NCBI RefSeq assembly: GCF_936928535.1
Contig: NZ_CAKZHY010000036.1
Coordinates: 1-41,310, forward strand
Direction of reading: 5' to 3'
Length of the DNA stretch: 41,310 bases
DNA from: an uncultured Bradyrhizobium sp.
Lineage (GTDB): Bacteria > Pseudomonadota > Alphaproteobacteria > Rhizobiales > Xanthobacteraceae
This document shows positions 34,531 to 41,310 of this stretch, piece by piece. The notes under the pieces are model-generated. The model searched no databases, had not been told where the DNA came from, and saw only the letters and a program-made list of their open reading frames with translations. The first letter of the stretch is position 1; each line of letters opens with the position of its first letter. Position numbers and translations under genes: made by a program.

Positions 34531-35976
34531 ATGTTCCGTTGCGTTTTGACTGCTGCCGCCTTCGTCCTTTTTGCCGGCGGCACTTCTGTTCACGCCCAGA
34601 AGCAGACCATCGGCGCGCCGCCCGAGGCGTCGAACATGAAGCTGGTCGGCACTAATGACCTCCAGGGGCGTAGCGCCTATCAGCCGACCATCCATCATCA
34701 GGGCGACCGCTGGATCGCCTACATCGGTCATCATGGCGGCACCGATGACGTGCCTGATCCCGTCAATCCGATGACCGGCAAGGCGGAGCCGAACGGAACG
34801 TCCATCATCGACGTGACCGATCCCGCGCATCCGAAATATTTGCGGCACCTGCCTGGACAGGAGGGCAAGTACGAATCCGGCGGCGCGCAGATGGTGCGCG
34901 TGTGCGATGGCAAGACCTTGCCGAAGGCCGATCCCAATGCGGTCTACATGTTGCGCACCTTCGGCAGCGAGGCACATGAGATCTGGAACGTCGCCGATCC
35001 CGTCAACCCCGTGTTGATCACGCGCCTTGGTGGCTTGAAGGACACGCACAAGAGCTGGTGGGAATGCGACACCGGCATCGCCTATCTCGTCTCCGGCGCG
35101 CCGGACTGGCGCACGCGGCGCATGACGCAGATTTACGATCTCTCCGATCCCGCGCATCCGCAAAAGATCCGCGATTTCGGCCTGCCCGGCCAGGAGCCCG
35201 GGTCGACCGGCGCGGTGCCGACCGAGTTGCACGGACCGATCTCGACAGGGCCCAATGGCAACCGCGTCTATTTCGGCTATGGCACCAACAAGGGCGGCAT
35301 CCTGCAGATCGTCGATCGCGAAAAGCTCCTGACGGGGCCGAAGGAGCCGACGGCGGACAATCTGCGTTTTCCCGAGATATCGCGGCTGCCGATGTCCGCC
35401 TTCAACGGCGCGCACACGACGTTCCCCATGCTCGACATGCCCGTCGCTGAATTCGCCGAGGACAAGGACGGCAAGACCCGCGATATCGTCATGATCGTGG
35501 ATGAAGCGATCCTCAACGAATGCGGCGAGGCCAGGCAGATGGTGTGGTTCGCCGACGTGACCACCGAGACGCGGCCGATGATGATCTCGAGCTACACCGT
35601 GCCGGAGGCGAGCGGACATTTCTGCCAGCGCGGCGGCCGCTTCGGCTCGCACTCCTCGAATGAGAGCATGGCGCCGGTCTATTACAAGAAGATGGCCTTC
35701 ATCGCCTTCTTCAATGCCGGTGTGCGCGCGCTCGACATCCGCGACCCCTATCATCCCAAAGAGGTCGGCTATTTCATCCCGGCGATCACGCAGGCGACCG
35801 ACAAGCGCTGCATTCCCGTGGAGGGTGGCGAGCGCTGCAAGGTCGCGATCCAGACCAACAATGTCGAGACCGACGATCGCGGCTACATCTACATCGTCGA
35901 TCGCGCCAACACCGGCCTGCACATCCTCGAATTGACCGGAGCGGCGCGCGCCGTCGCCGGCCTGCCAAAGCCCTGA
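34531..35976 (+). CDS. Exported LVIVD-repeat beta-propeller protein
   Basis: The protein has 481 residues. A signal peptide (MFRCVLTAAAFVLFAGGTSVHA) precedes the mature start QKQTIGAPPE. The body has repeated units with D(V/L)(T/S/A)DP(A/V)(H/N)P at their heart: SIIDVTDPAHPKYLRHLPGQ, IWNVADPVNPVLITRLGG, IYDLSDPAHPQKIRDFGL, then LDIRDPYHPKEVGYFIPA. This is the LVIVD type of beta-propeller. Its job is unknown, perhaps binding a periplasmic ligand. The ATG at 34531 has GGGGAGGA upstream. A small exported protein gene starts two bases after its stop, so the two likely work together. Confidence 0.9.
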   Translation: MFRCVLTAAAFVLFAGGTSVHAQKQTIGAPPEASNMKLVGTNDLQGRSAYQPTIHHQGDRWIAYIGHHGGTDDVPDPVNPMTGKAEPNGTSIIDVTDPAHPKYLRHLPGQEGKYESGGAQMVRVCDGKTLPKADPNAVYMLRTFGSEAHEIWNVADPVNPVLITRLGGLKDTHKSWWECDTGIAYLVSGAPDWRTRRMTQIYDLSDPAHPQKIRDFGLPGQEPGSTGAVPTELHGPISTGPNGNRVYFGYGTNKGGILQIVDREKLLTGPKEPTADNLRFPEISRLPMSAFNGAHTTFPMLDMPVAEFAEDKDGKTRDIVMIVDEAILNECGEARQMVWFADVTTETRPMMISSYTVPEASGHFCQRGGRFGSHSSNESMAPVYYKKMAFIAFFNAGVRALDIRDPYHPKEVGYFIPAITQATDKRCIPVEGGERCKVAIQTNNVETDDRGYIYIVDRANTGLHILELTGAARAVAGLPKP

Positions 35977-35978
35977 CG

Positions 35979-36521
35979 ATGCGGCGCGCGGCGACATTAG
36001 TGGTGGCGGTGATCGCGCTCGGCGCGTCCGGCGTCGGGGCCTATCAGCTCGCCCCGTCGTCCGTGCCGCTATCCGCGCATTGGCGCGAGACGGCCTGGCC
36101 ATTCCCGCGCGACGGCTGGCCCGCGGGCCGTGCATTCCGTTGCGAGGGCGGGGGCTGCGACGGCGCCGAGCTCTACGTCCGCGCCAAGCGTGGCTTCTGC
36201 AATTGCGAGCGCGGCGTTGCCGATGACGACGAGGTCGATCGCGTCGCCGATATCGATCTGATCACCCCGCGCTTTAGCGCGACCGCGCCGGGCGAGGTGG
36301 TGCGTGTCGGTGAGATGCACGGCCGTGCGCGGCGCTATGATCTCGCCCATGATGGTGCGAGCCGCGCTGCGGTCGGCGTTGCGCTCTCACGGCGCTGCGA
36401 TCTCTTCGTCGCGGCGGTGCAGGGGCGCGGCGACGCTGGCGCGATGCAGCATGCGGCGCTCGTGTTCCTGGAGACGCGGGAGATGAAAACCTGGGTGACG
36501 GCGGCGCTGGACGGAAACTGA
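35979..36521 (+). CDS. Small exported or membrane-anchored protein, unknown
   Basis: The protein has 180 residues with an N-terminal hydrophobic signal or anchor (AATLVVAVIALGASGVGAYQ). The mature part has WPFPRDGWPAGRAFRCEGGG and an unusual Cys run, FRCEGGGCDG and FCNCERGV, and a later RRCDLFV. I do not recognise it. It begins two bases after the stop of the LVIVD-propeller gene, so the genes form one operon and probably one extracytoplasmic system. Confidence 0.72.
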   Translation: MRRAATLVVAVIALGASGVGAYQLAPSSVPLSAHWRETAWPFPRDGWPAGRAFRCEGGGCDGAELYVRAKRGFCNCERGVADDDEVDRVADIDLITPRFSATAPGEVVRVGEMHGRARRYDLAHDGASRAAVGVALSRRCDLFVAAVQGRGDAGAMQHAALVFLETREMKTWVTAALDGN

Positions 36522-36569
36522 GTGCCGTGCATTAATACCTGCAAACACCCTCAGCTCCGAGTCCTCCCC

Positions 36570-37190
36570 ATGATGTCCATGCAAGCCTATCTCGCCTTCG
36601 TCGCTGCCTGCATTGCGCTCGCGCTGCTGCCGGGGCCGATCGTCACTCTCGTCATCGCCAATGGCCTGCGCTACGGCACACGCTCGGCACTGACCAACAT
36701 TCTCGGCGTGCAGATGGGTCTGCTGATCGTGATTGGCATCCTTGCGGTCGGCCTCACCACGCTGATGGCGACGATGGGCTATTGGTTCAACTGGGTGCGC
36801 TTTGCGGGCGCGGCCTATCTGGTCTGGCTCGGCATCAAGCTGATCCGCTCGCCGGTTGAAGGCGTCTCCGCCGATGCGCCGCCGCCGCCCCCGCGCGGTG
36901 GCTTTCTCTTGCAGGGCTTTGTCGTGGCGTTGTCGAACCCGAAACTGCTGGTGTTCTTCGGCGCGTTCATTCCGCAGTTCATGGACATGAGCAAGGATCA
37001 TTTGTCGCAGGTCCTGGTGCTCGGAGTGACCTTCATGGTGCTGGCCGGCTTGACCGATGGAATCTACGCGCTGCTTGCCGGTCGGGTCCGCGGCTTTTTC
37101 TCGGCGCGCCGCACCCGCCTGGTGTCGCGCGTGTCGGGCGGCTTCATGATCGGCGGCGGCATCTGGCTGGCACTGATCCGGGCCAAGTGA
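36570..37190 (+). CDS. LysE-family exporter
   Basis: The protein has 206 residues with about five or six hydrophobic segments. FVAACIALALLPGPIVTLVI is the typical LysE/RhtB N-terminal helix, and GFVVALSNPKLLVFFGAFIP, with ALSNPK, is the conserved second-half motif. It would export an amino acid or derivative, identity unknown. The start MMSMQAY at 36570 has the weak CCTCCCC context; earlier starts would add a soluble extension uncommon in the family. Confidence 0.9.
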   Translation: MMSMQAYLAFVAACIALALLPGPIVTLVIANGLRYGTRSALTNILGVQMGLLIVIGILAVGLTTLMATMGYWFNWVRFAGAAYLVWLGIKLIRSPVEGVSADAPPPPPRGGFLLQGFVVALSNPKLLVFFGAFIPQFMDMSKDHLSQVLVLGVTFMVLAGLTDGIYALLAGRVRGFFSARRTRLVSRVSGGFMIGGGIWLALIRAK

Positions 37191-37277
37191 GCACCAAAGC
37201 GAGCGTTCACACCGGTTGAACCTTTGCCGGCGGCAATGCGTCCAAGGGAGCATTGCCGCTGACGAAGGATTTTTGCC

Positions 37278-38261
37278 GTGCCGAATTTGCCCCCGCTGGT
37301 TTACGCGATGCTGCTTGCGCCGCTGGCGCTGGTCCTGATCGCGGCCATCGTGAAGACCTGGCAGGCCCGCGAGGCGCGGAGCTGGCCACTTGTATCAGGC
37401 AAGGTCGTCACCTCGGTTGCCGAGCTGCGCGAGACCAGGGTCCCCGACGATGAGCGCGAGGACGGTTTTCGTACGGAAAGCCGCAATTTTGCGAACGTCA
37501 CCTACGAGTATTCTGTCGGCGGCCGCAAGCTGCGCTGCAACCGCATCTCGATCGGCGAGGACCTCGGCAATTTCCAGGTGGCCGAGAAGCTCGCGAAATA
37601 CCCGGCCGGCAGCATCGTCACCGTCTATTACAATCCGCGCCATCCCGATCAGGCCGTGCTGGAACGCGACCTGCCGAAGGGCTTGTGGGGTTGCCTCGGC
37701 ATCGGCTCGGCGATCGTGGTCGCGATCATCTTCGGCTCGGCATTCGGTCTCAACCAGAGCTATTTCTGGCTCGCGCATCACATCGGCCGGCCTGATCTGG
37801 CGGGGCTCGTCGTCGCCTTCGGCGCGTTCGGCCTGGTCATTGCGCTGATGGGGTGGGCGGCGCGGCGGCAGGCCTCGATGGCGACGCGCTGGCCGGTCGT
37901 CTCAGGCACCATCAAACTGTCTGAAATGGAGGAATATCACGAGGCGAGCGAGCCGGGCGAGGCGCGCGGCGCCGAGATGTTCGGCAAGCGCGTGACCTAT
38001 ACCTACAGCTACCAGAACGTCCGCTACACCAATGAATGCGCGCGGGTTGCGGCCGGCACGCCATCAGCCTCCAACAAGATGCTGGAGAAGCTGATGTCGC
38101 GCTATCAGGACGGCGCGTCCGTCGAGGTCCACGTCAACCCTGACAATCCTGCCGAGGCCACGCTCGATGCCCGCGGCGGGGGCCGTATCGCCTTTGTGCT
38201 GTGGGGCATCGCCGCGATCTTCGCCGCACTCGCGCTGTTCGTGGCGATGCGCGGCGGCTAG
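37278..38261 (+). CDS. Two-copy DUF3592 membrane protein
   Basis: The protein has 327 residues. A first helix is PLALVLIAAIVKTWQAR-like, then a DUF3592 unit SWPLVSGKVVTS…YEYSVGGRKLRCNRI…SIVTVYYNPRHPDQAVLE. After a pair of helices (IVVAIIFGSAF and LVVAFGAFGLVIALM) comes a second unit RWPVVSGTIKLSE…YTYSYQNVRYTNEC…SVEVHVNPDNPAEATLD, and a last helix FVLWGIAAIFAALALFVAM. The repeat is an internal duplication. Function is unknown. The start is GTG at 37278 behind GAAGGA. Its stop overlaps the convergent amidohydrolase stop in CTAG. Confidence 0.88.
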   Translation: MPNLPPLVYAMLLAPLALVLIAAIVKTWQAREARSWPLVSGKVVTSVAELRETRVPDDEREDGFRTESRNFANVTYEYSVGGRKLRCNRISIGEDLGNFQVAEKLAKYPAGSIVTVYYNPRHPDQAVLERDLPKGLWGCLGIGSAIVVAIIFGSAFGLNQSYFWLAHHIGRPDLAGLVVAFGAFGLVIALMGWAARRQASMATRWPVVSGTIKLSEMEEYHEASEPGEARGAEMFGKRVTYTYSYQNVRYTNECARVAAGTPSASNKMLEKLMSRYQDGASVEVHVNPDNPAEATLDARGGGRIAFVLWGIAAIFAALALFVAMRGG

Positions 38262-39064
38262 CCGGGCAGGAGCGCCGGTCTCAACTCCGTCTCGATCTCT
38301 CGAAAAATCCGCGCCAGCCGCTCCGCCCATTGCTGCTGGCCGGATTGATCGGCGATCAGGTCCTGGCGGATCTCGATGCCGGTGTTGACGAGACCTCGCG
38401 CCTCGCCATGCACAGGAATGGTGTAGTCGCTGAGATCGCTCACGGCATAGGGCTCGTTGTCGCCCACGACGAGATCGCCCTCGGCGCGCAGATGTTTCAG
38501 CAGCAGCTGCGGCAATACCTTGTCGCGATTGTAGAGCGCACCGATGTGCCAGGGGCGTGCGACGCCGGCATAGACGGGCGTGAAGCTGTGCAGCGACACC
38601 AGCACCGTCGGCCGCTTGTCGTGGGCACGGCGATCGATCACCGCATCGATGCGCTGATGATAGGGCTCGAAGATCTCGCGCCGCCGGGCGGCGCGCTCGC
38701 TGTCCGAGATACCTTCGTTGCGCGGAATCGCGGTCGCCTCTGATATCACGGGGATCGAGCTCGCCACGCCGGGCGAGCGGTTGCAGTCGATCACGAGCCG
38801 CGAATAGCGCTGCGCGATCAGATGCGCGTTAAGCATGTTTGCGAGCCGCTCCGCGACGCCGGCAATGCCGATGTCCCAGGCGATGTGCCTGACAAGCTCG
38901 TCTTCCGATACACCGAGATCGCCGAGCGCACGCGGCAGAATCCGGCCGTAATGGTCCGATGTGAGCAGAAAGGGTGATGCTCCCTCGACATTCACCTCAT
39001 GCACTGGCGGAATATCGTGATCGCCAAGGAGTTGATCCGTCGCCTCGGCTGTGTTGAAAGCCAT
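38258..39064 (-). CDS. N-formylglutamate amidohydrolase family
   Basis: The protein has 268 residues. SPFLLTSDHYGRILPRALGD, the zinc/catalytic HIAWDIGIAGVAERLA, SRLVIDCNRSPG, LVSLHSFTPVYAGVARPWHI and VGDNEPYA are FGase-family landmarks. The enzyme class releases formate from N-formylglutamate in histidine degradation, but no hut genes are adjacent and the family includes proteins with other roles, so the substrate is uncertain. The ATG at 39064 is divergent from the transglutaminase-like gene at 39158. Confidence 0.9.
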   Translation of the reverse strand: MAFNTAEATDQLLGDHDIPPVHEVNVEGASPFLLTSDHYGRILPRALGDLGVSEDELVRHIAWDIGIAGVAERLANMLNAHLIAQRYSRLVIDCNRSPGVASSIPVISEATAIPRNEGISDSERAARRREIFEPYHQRIDAVIDRRAHDKRPTVLVSLHSFTPVYAGVARPWHIGALYNRDKVLPQLLLKHLRAEGDLVVGDNEPYAVSDLSDYTIPVHGEARGLVNTGIEIRQDLIADQSGQQQWAERLARIFREIETELRPALLPG

Positions 39065-39157
39065 CGTGTTTGCCTATGGAAAAAGCAGTCGCTCCCGGAA
39101 ATTGGGCAAAGAATCGAAAACAATGGGTCTGCCCAACATCACTATGACGATCGTACG

Positions 39158-40066
39158 ATGCCGCTGCTGACGATTCACCACAAGACCGAATATTGCTACA
39201 TCAGGCCCGTGGCCTTTGGCGAACACAGATTCATGCTGCGTCCCAGCGACGGCCATGATCTGCGTGTCCTCGCGAGCGAGCTGAAGATCTCGCCCGAGCC
39301 GATGTCGCTGCGCTGGATCCACGACGTATCAGGCAATTCGGTCGCGATCGCCGATTTCGACGCGCGTGCCGACAGGCTCGTGTTCGACTGGCGCGTCACC
39401 GTCGAGCACAATCCGGTCGACGACTTCGCGCTGACGCCTGACGATGCCGCCTACTTCTATCCCTTCGTCTATGACGACGCGGAATTGCCCGACCTCGTGC
39501 AGTACATCACGCCGCAATATCCTGATCCCGAGGGCAAGGTCGCGGCATGGGTCCGCGAATTTGTCGACGAAGACGCGCCGCTGCCGACGTTCGCAATCCT
39601 GAGCCGCATCACGCACGCGATCCGCAAGCAGTTCAGATACCGCAGGCGTCACGAGCCGGGCACGCAGAGCCCTGGGGATACGTTGCGGTGGGGCACCGGC
39701 ACCTGCCGCGACTATGCGCTGTTCATGATCGAGGCGCTGCGCCGGCTCGGCATCGCCGCGCGCTTCGTCTCGGGCTACATCTTCGTGCCCGATGACATCG
39801 CGCGGCACCATGTCGGCGGCGGCTCGACCCATGCATGGGTGCAGGTGTACTTGCCGAGCGCGGGCTGGATCGAGTTCGATCCGACCAACGGCATCGTCGG
39901 CACCCGCGATCTCATTCGCGTCGCGGTCGCGCGCGACCCGCGCCAGGCGATCCCGCTGCACGGCATCTATATCGGCGCCCAGGACGCGTTCGACGTGATG
40001 AATGTGAGCGTCAGGGTGGTTGCGGCCGAGCAGCGCAGCGGGGAGCTGGAAGCGGAGGTTTTGTAA
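39158..40066 (+). CDS. Transglutaminase-like cysteine protease family protein
   Basis: The protein has 302 residues. An N-terminal domain (IHHKTEYCYIRPVAFGEHRF, a beta-sandwich typical of the family) precedes the catalytic core: Cys183 in GTGTCRDYALFMIEAL, His225 in GGSTHAWVQVYLP, and Asp241 in EFDPTNGI. Bacterial members cleave or modify peptides; the substrate is unknown. I chose the ATG at 39158 (MPLLTIHHKTEY), which matches the usual family start, over in-frame starts to 38999. It is divergent from the FGase gene. Confidence 0.9.
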   Translation: MPLLTIHHKTEYCYIRPVAFGEHRFMLRPSDGHDLRVLASELKISPEPMSLRWIHDVSGNSVAIADFDARADRLVFDWRVTVEHNPVDDFALTPDDAAYFYPFVYDDAELPDLVQYITPQYPDPEGKVAAWVREFVDEDAPLPTFAILSRITHAIRKQFRYRRRHEPGTQSPGDTLRWGTGTCRDYALFMIEALRRLGIAARFVSGYIFVPDDIARHHVGGGSTHAWVQVYLPSAGWIEFDPTNGIVGTRDLIRVAVARDPRQAIPLHGIYIGAQDAFDVMNVSVRVVAAEQRSGELEAEVL

Positions 40067-40076
40067 AGTCTCTCGC

Positions 40077-40198
40077 CGTCGTCCCGGCGAAAGCCGGGAC
40101 CCATACGCCGCAGCAATAGTTTTGCGAAGACTCGGAGTTACCAGCTCGTCCGACAACCGCTCCCTGTGGTTATGGATCCCGGCCTTCGCCGGGACGAC
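40077..40198. repeat. Palindromic repeat family A, copy 3
   Basis: The 122-base unit begins CGTCGTCCCGGCGAAAGCCG and ends CGGCCTTCGCCGGGACGACA. It fills most of the gap between the transglutaminase-like gene and the next gene. Confidence 0.9.
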
Positions 40199-40248
40199 AG
40201 CGTATGTGCGGCTCTGTTGCGCGAACCAATTGCCAGCTATAGAGCCCC

Positions 40249-40647
40249 ATGACCTCCGATCGTCTCTTCGTCTACGGCACCCTGATGCGCGGCTTCGACC
40301 ATCCGATGGCGCGGCTGCTCGCGCAGCATGCGGATTTCCTGGGTGAGGCGAGCTGCCGCGGCCGGCTCGTGCTGGTGAAGCATTATCCGGGATTGCTGCT
40401 GTCCGAGGCCTCATCGGACGTCGTGCACGGCGAACTCTTCTCCTTGCGCGCCGGCGACGAGCTGCTGCGCGAGCTCGACATGTACGAGGCCTGCGGCGAG
40501 GGCTTTCCGGAGCCGACGGAATATCTGCGACAGCTCGTCGACGTATCAGGCGCGGATGGCGTGCCGGCGCCGGCCTGGACTTATATCTACAACTGGCCGG
40601 TGACGGGCCTGCCGCACATCGCCTCCGGCCGCTTTCTCGACCACTAA
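40249..40647 (+). CDS. Gamma-glutamylcyclotransferase-like (AIG2 family) protein
   Basis: The protein has 132 residues. The start RLFVYGTLMRGFDHP is the AIG2/GGCT signature, and HGELFSLRAGDELLRELDMY holds the acidic catalytic-type Glu region. AIG2-type proteins include enzymes that release 5-oxoproline from gamma-glutamyl peptides; the substrate here is unknown. Its TAA stop overlaps the TAG stop of the convergent chlorite dismutase gene by three bases (four counting the shared CTAA). No close neighbour suggests a pathway. Confidence 0.85.
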   Translation: MTSDRLFVYGTLMRGFDHPMARLLAQHADFLGEASCRGRLVLVKHYPGLLLSEASSDVVHGELFSLRAGDELLRELDMYEACGEGFPEPTEYLRQLVDVSGADGVPAPAWTYIYNWPVTGLPHIASGRFLDH

Positions 40648-41207
40648 GCCGACAGCACTTCCTTCACCACGCGCACATCGACCTCGCGCTCGACATAGGT
40701 CCATTCTTCCGTGCGCCTGAGCATCCCGACCAGCTCGTCGAACAGCGAGGTGTGCGCGGGGGCGAACTCGAACCAGGTCAGGAAATCGAAGGGCTCGCCG
40801 AGGTCGCGGCTGTGATAGAGCTGGCGCGCGATGGCGGGCAGGAAACGCATGCTGCTCGCGATGTGATGCGACTTGTCTTCAAAGATCTTGCGCCGCTCTT
40901 CCTGTGTCAGGTCCCACCAGGCCTGCGATTTGCGGATAGGGATCAGCGCCGCGCTGGTTGCCTCCAGCCGGCCGAGACCCGCCTGCACGCTCTCGAGCTG
41001 CTGCTTCTCGGGGCGCTCGGTGTAGCGCAAATTGCTGGGAACGCCGACCAGGCGCCAGGCATTGCGCGAGGGCACCAGCGGCAGCGCGACGGCGTCGCCG
41101 TCGGTCACCGACAGCGCCGGCATGAAGGGCAGGGGCTCGCCCGTCACAGGCGATATCGAGGTCACGCGCCAGCCCCCGCTCTGGCCACCCCGAAAGGTCC
41201 TGAACAT
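40644..41207 (-). CDS. cld: Chlorite dismutase, clade 2 (short, dimeric type)
   Basis: The protein has 187 residues and resembles the short Nitrobacter winogradskyi enzyme: WRVTSISPVTGE, SVQAGLGRLEATSAALIPIR, then QAWWDLTQEERRKIFEDKSH and FDFLTWFEFAPAH. The heme-ligating proximal His is His115 in DKSHHIA, and 13 residues later the distal Arg128 in PAIARQLYH is kept, the residue that separates true chlorite dismutases from heme-synthesis relatives (HemQ). It would split chlorite to chloride and dioxygen. The ATG at 41207 has only a weak ribosome site. No (per)chlorate reductase is nearby. Confidence 0.88.
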   Translation of the reverse strand: MFRTFRGGQSGGWRVTSISPVTGEPLPFMPALSVTDGDAVALPLVPSRNAWRLVGVPSNLRYTERPEKQQLESVQAGLGRLEATSAALIPIRKSQAWWDLTQEERRKIFEDKSHHIASSMRFLPAIARQLYHSRDLGEPFDFLTWFEFAPAHTSLFDELVGMLRRTEEWTYVEREVDVRVVKEVLSA

Positions 41208-41250
41208 GGGGATATGGAAGCGTGGAACCGGGCGGGGGGCAAGCTTTTCC

Positions 41251-41310
41251 CGTCATTCCGGGGCATCACCCCGTCATCCTGAGGTGCGAGTGGCGCGATG
41301 CAACAGCATC
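41251..41310. repeat. Palindromic repeat family B, incomplete copy at window edge
   Basis: CGTCATTCCGGGGC followed by CCCCGTCATCCTGAGGTGCG matches the left end of the family B units at 25612 and 34344. It is cut by the end of the window. Confidence 0.6.

Noticed and set aside
34483..36135. A 550-codon open frame opposite the LVIVD gene.
   Set aside because: It is a GC-driven shadow of the exported propeller gene.

Overview
The window reads as chromosome of a Bradyrhizobium-like alphaproteobacterium (Nitrobacteraceae, Hyphomicrobiales). The support is high GC, the trxB–LsrB-type LysR pair, the greA/carB and carA/YqeY neighbourhoods, a Nitrobacter-type short chlorite dismutase, and several families of palindromic intergenic repeats of the kind scattered through Bradyrhizobium genomes. 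The species assignment is an inference, because no search was possible.

Layout. 1–2450 is an AT-richer accessory stretch with a TPR protein (probably missing its N-terminus), a palindromic repeat and a DUF2971 protein. 2605–6934 holds tenA (thiamine salvage), a methyltransferase, a GrlR-like small protein, a membrane/coiled-coil protein with an exact 40-residue internal duplication, and an AEC transporter. 7243–9213 holds a small secreted Cys protein, an orphan ParA ATPase with a palindrome upstream, and two tiny paralogous single-span membrane proteins. 9465–10776 is a complete IS481-family element inserted into a dispersed repeat with a 4-bp target duplication. 10821–11943 is a dihydrodipicolinate-synthase-like gene preceded by a remarkable leader: a consensus-like promoter whose predicted start falls on the A of an ATG, a 24-codon leaderless ORF, alternative pairing segments and a terminator hairpin. 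This is the arrangement of a peptide-coding attenuator.

12176–25609 is mostly conserved core: LysR and trxB in one operon, a divergent Lrp/AsnC gene with two palindromes between, DoxX, greA, carB, an MFS exporter with a divergent winged-helix regulator and two matching operators, a strange tRNA-like gene, a methyltransferase, Dps, a cupin, carA and a GatB/YqeY protein. carA and carB lie on the same strand but about 4 kb apart. 25741–28968 is a probable operon of epoxide hydrolase, acyl-CoA synthetase and MarR regulator. It is followed by a small membrane protein and a convergent hybrid histidine kinase with a 20-bp palindrome upstream.

31994–41310 contains a DUF2189 membrane protein, an ArsR–SRPBCC–SRPBCC cassette with its operator, an LVIVD-repeat exported protein with a small exported partner, a LysE exporter, a two-copy DUF3592 protein, an N-formylglutamate amidohydrolase, a transglutaminase-like protease, a gamma-glutamylcyclotransferase-like protein and a clade-2 chlorite dismutase. 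Three convergent gene pairs in the second half overlap by exactly four bases at their stop codons.

The items most worth following are the leaderless attenuator-like leader (11773–11943), the tRNA-like gene with an abnormal anticodon arm and D-loop (21463–21538), the paired micro-membrane proteins beside ParA (8767–9213), and the twin 18-bp operators (20879–20944). No CRISPR array, rRNA, prophage or plasmid origin was seen.
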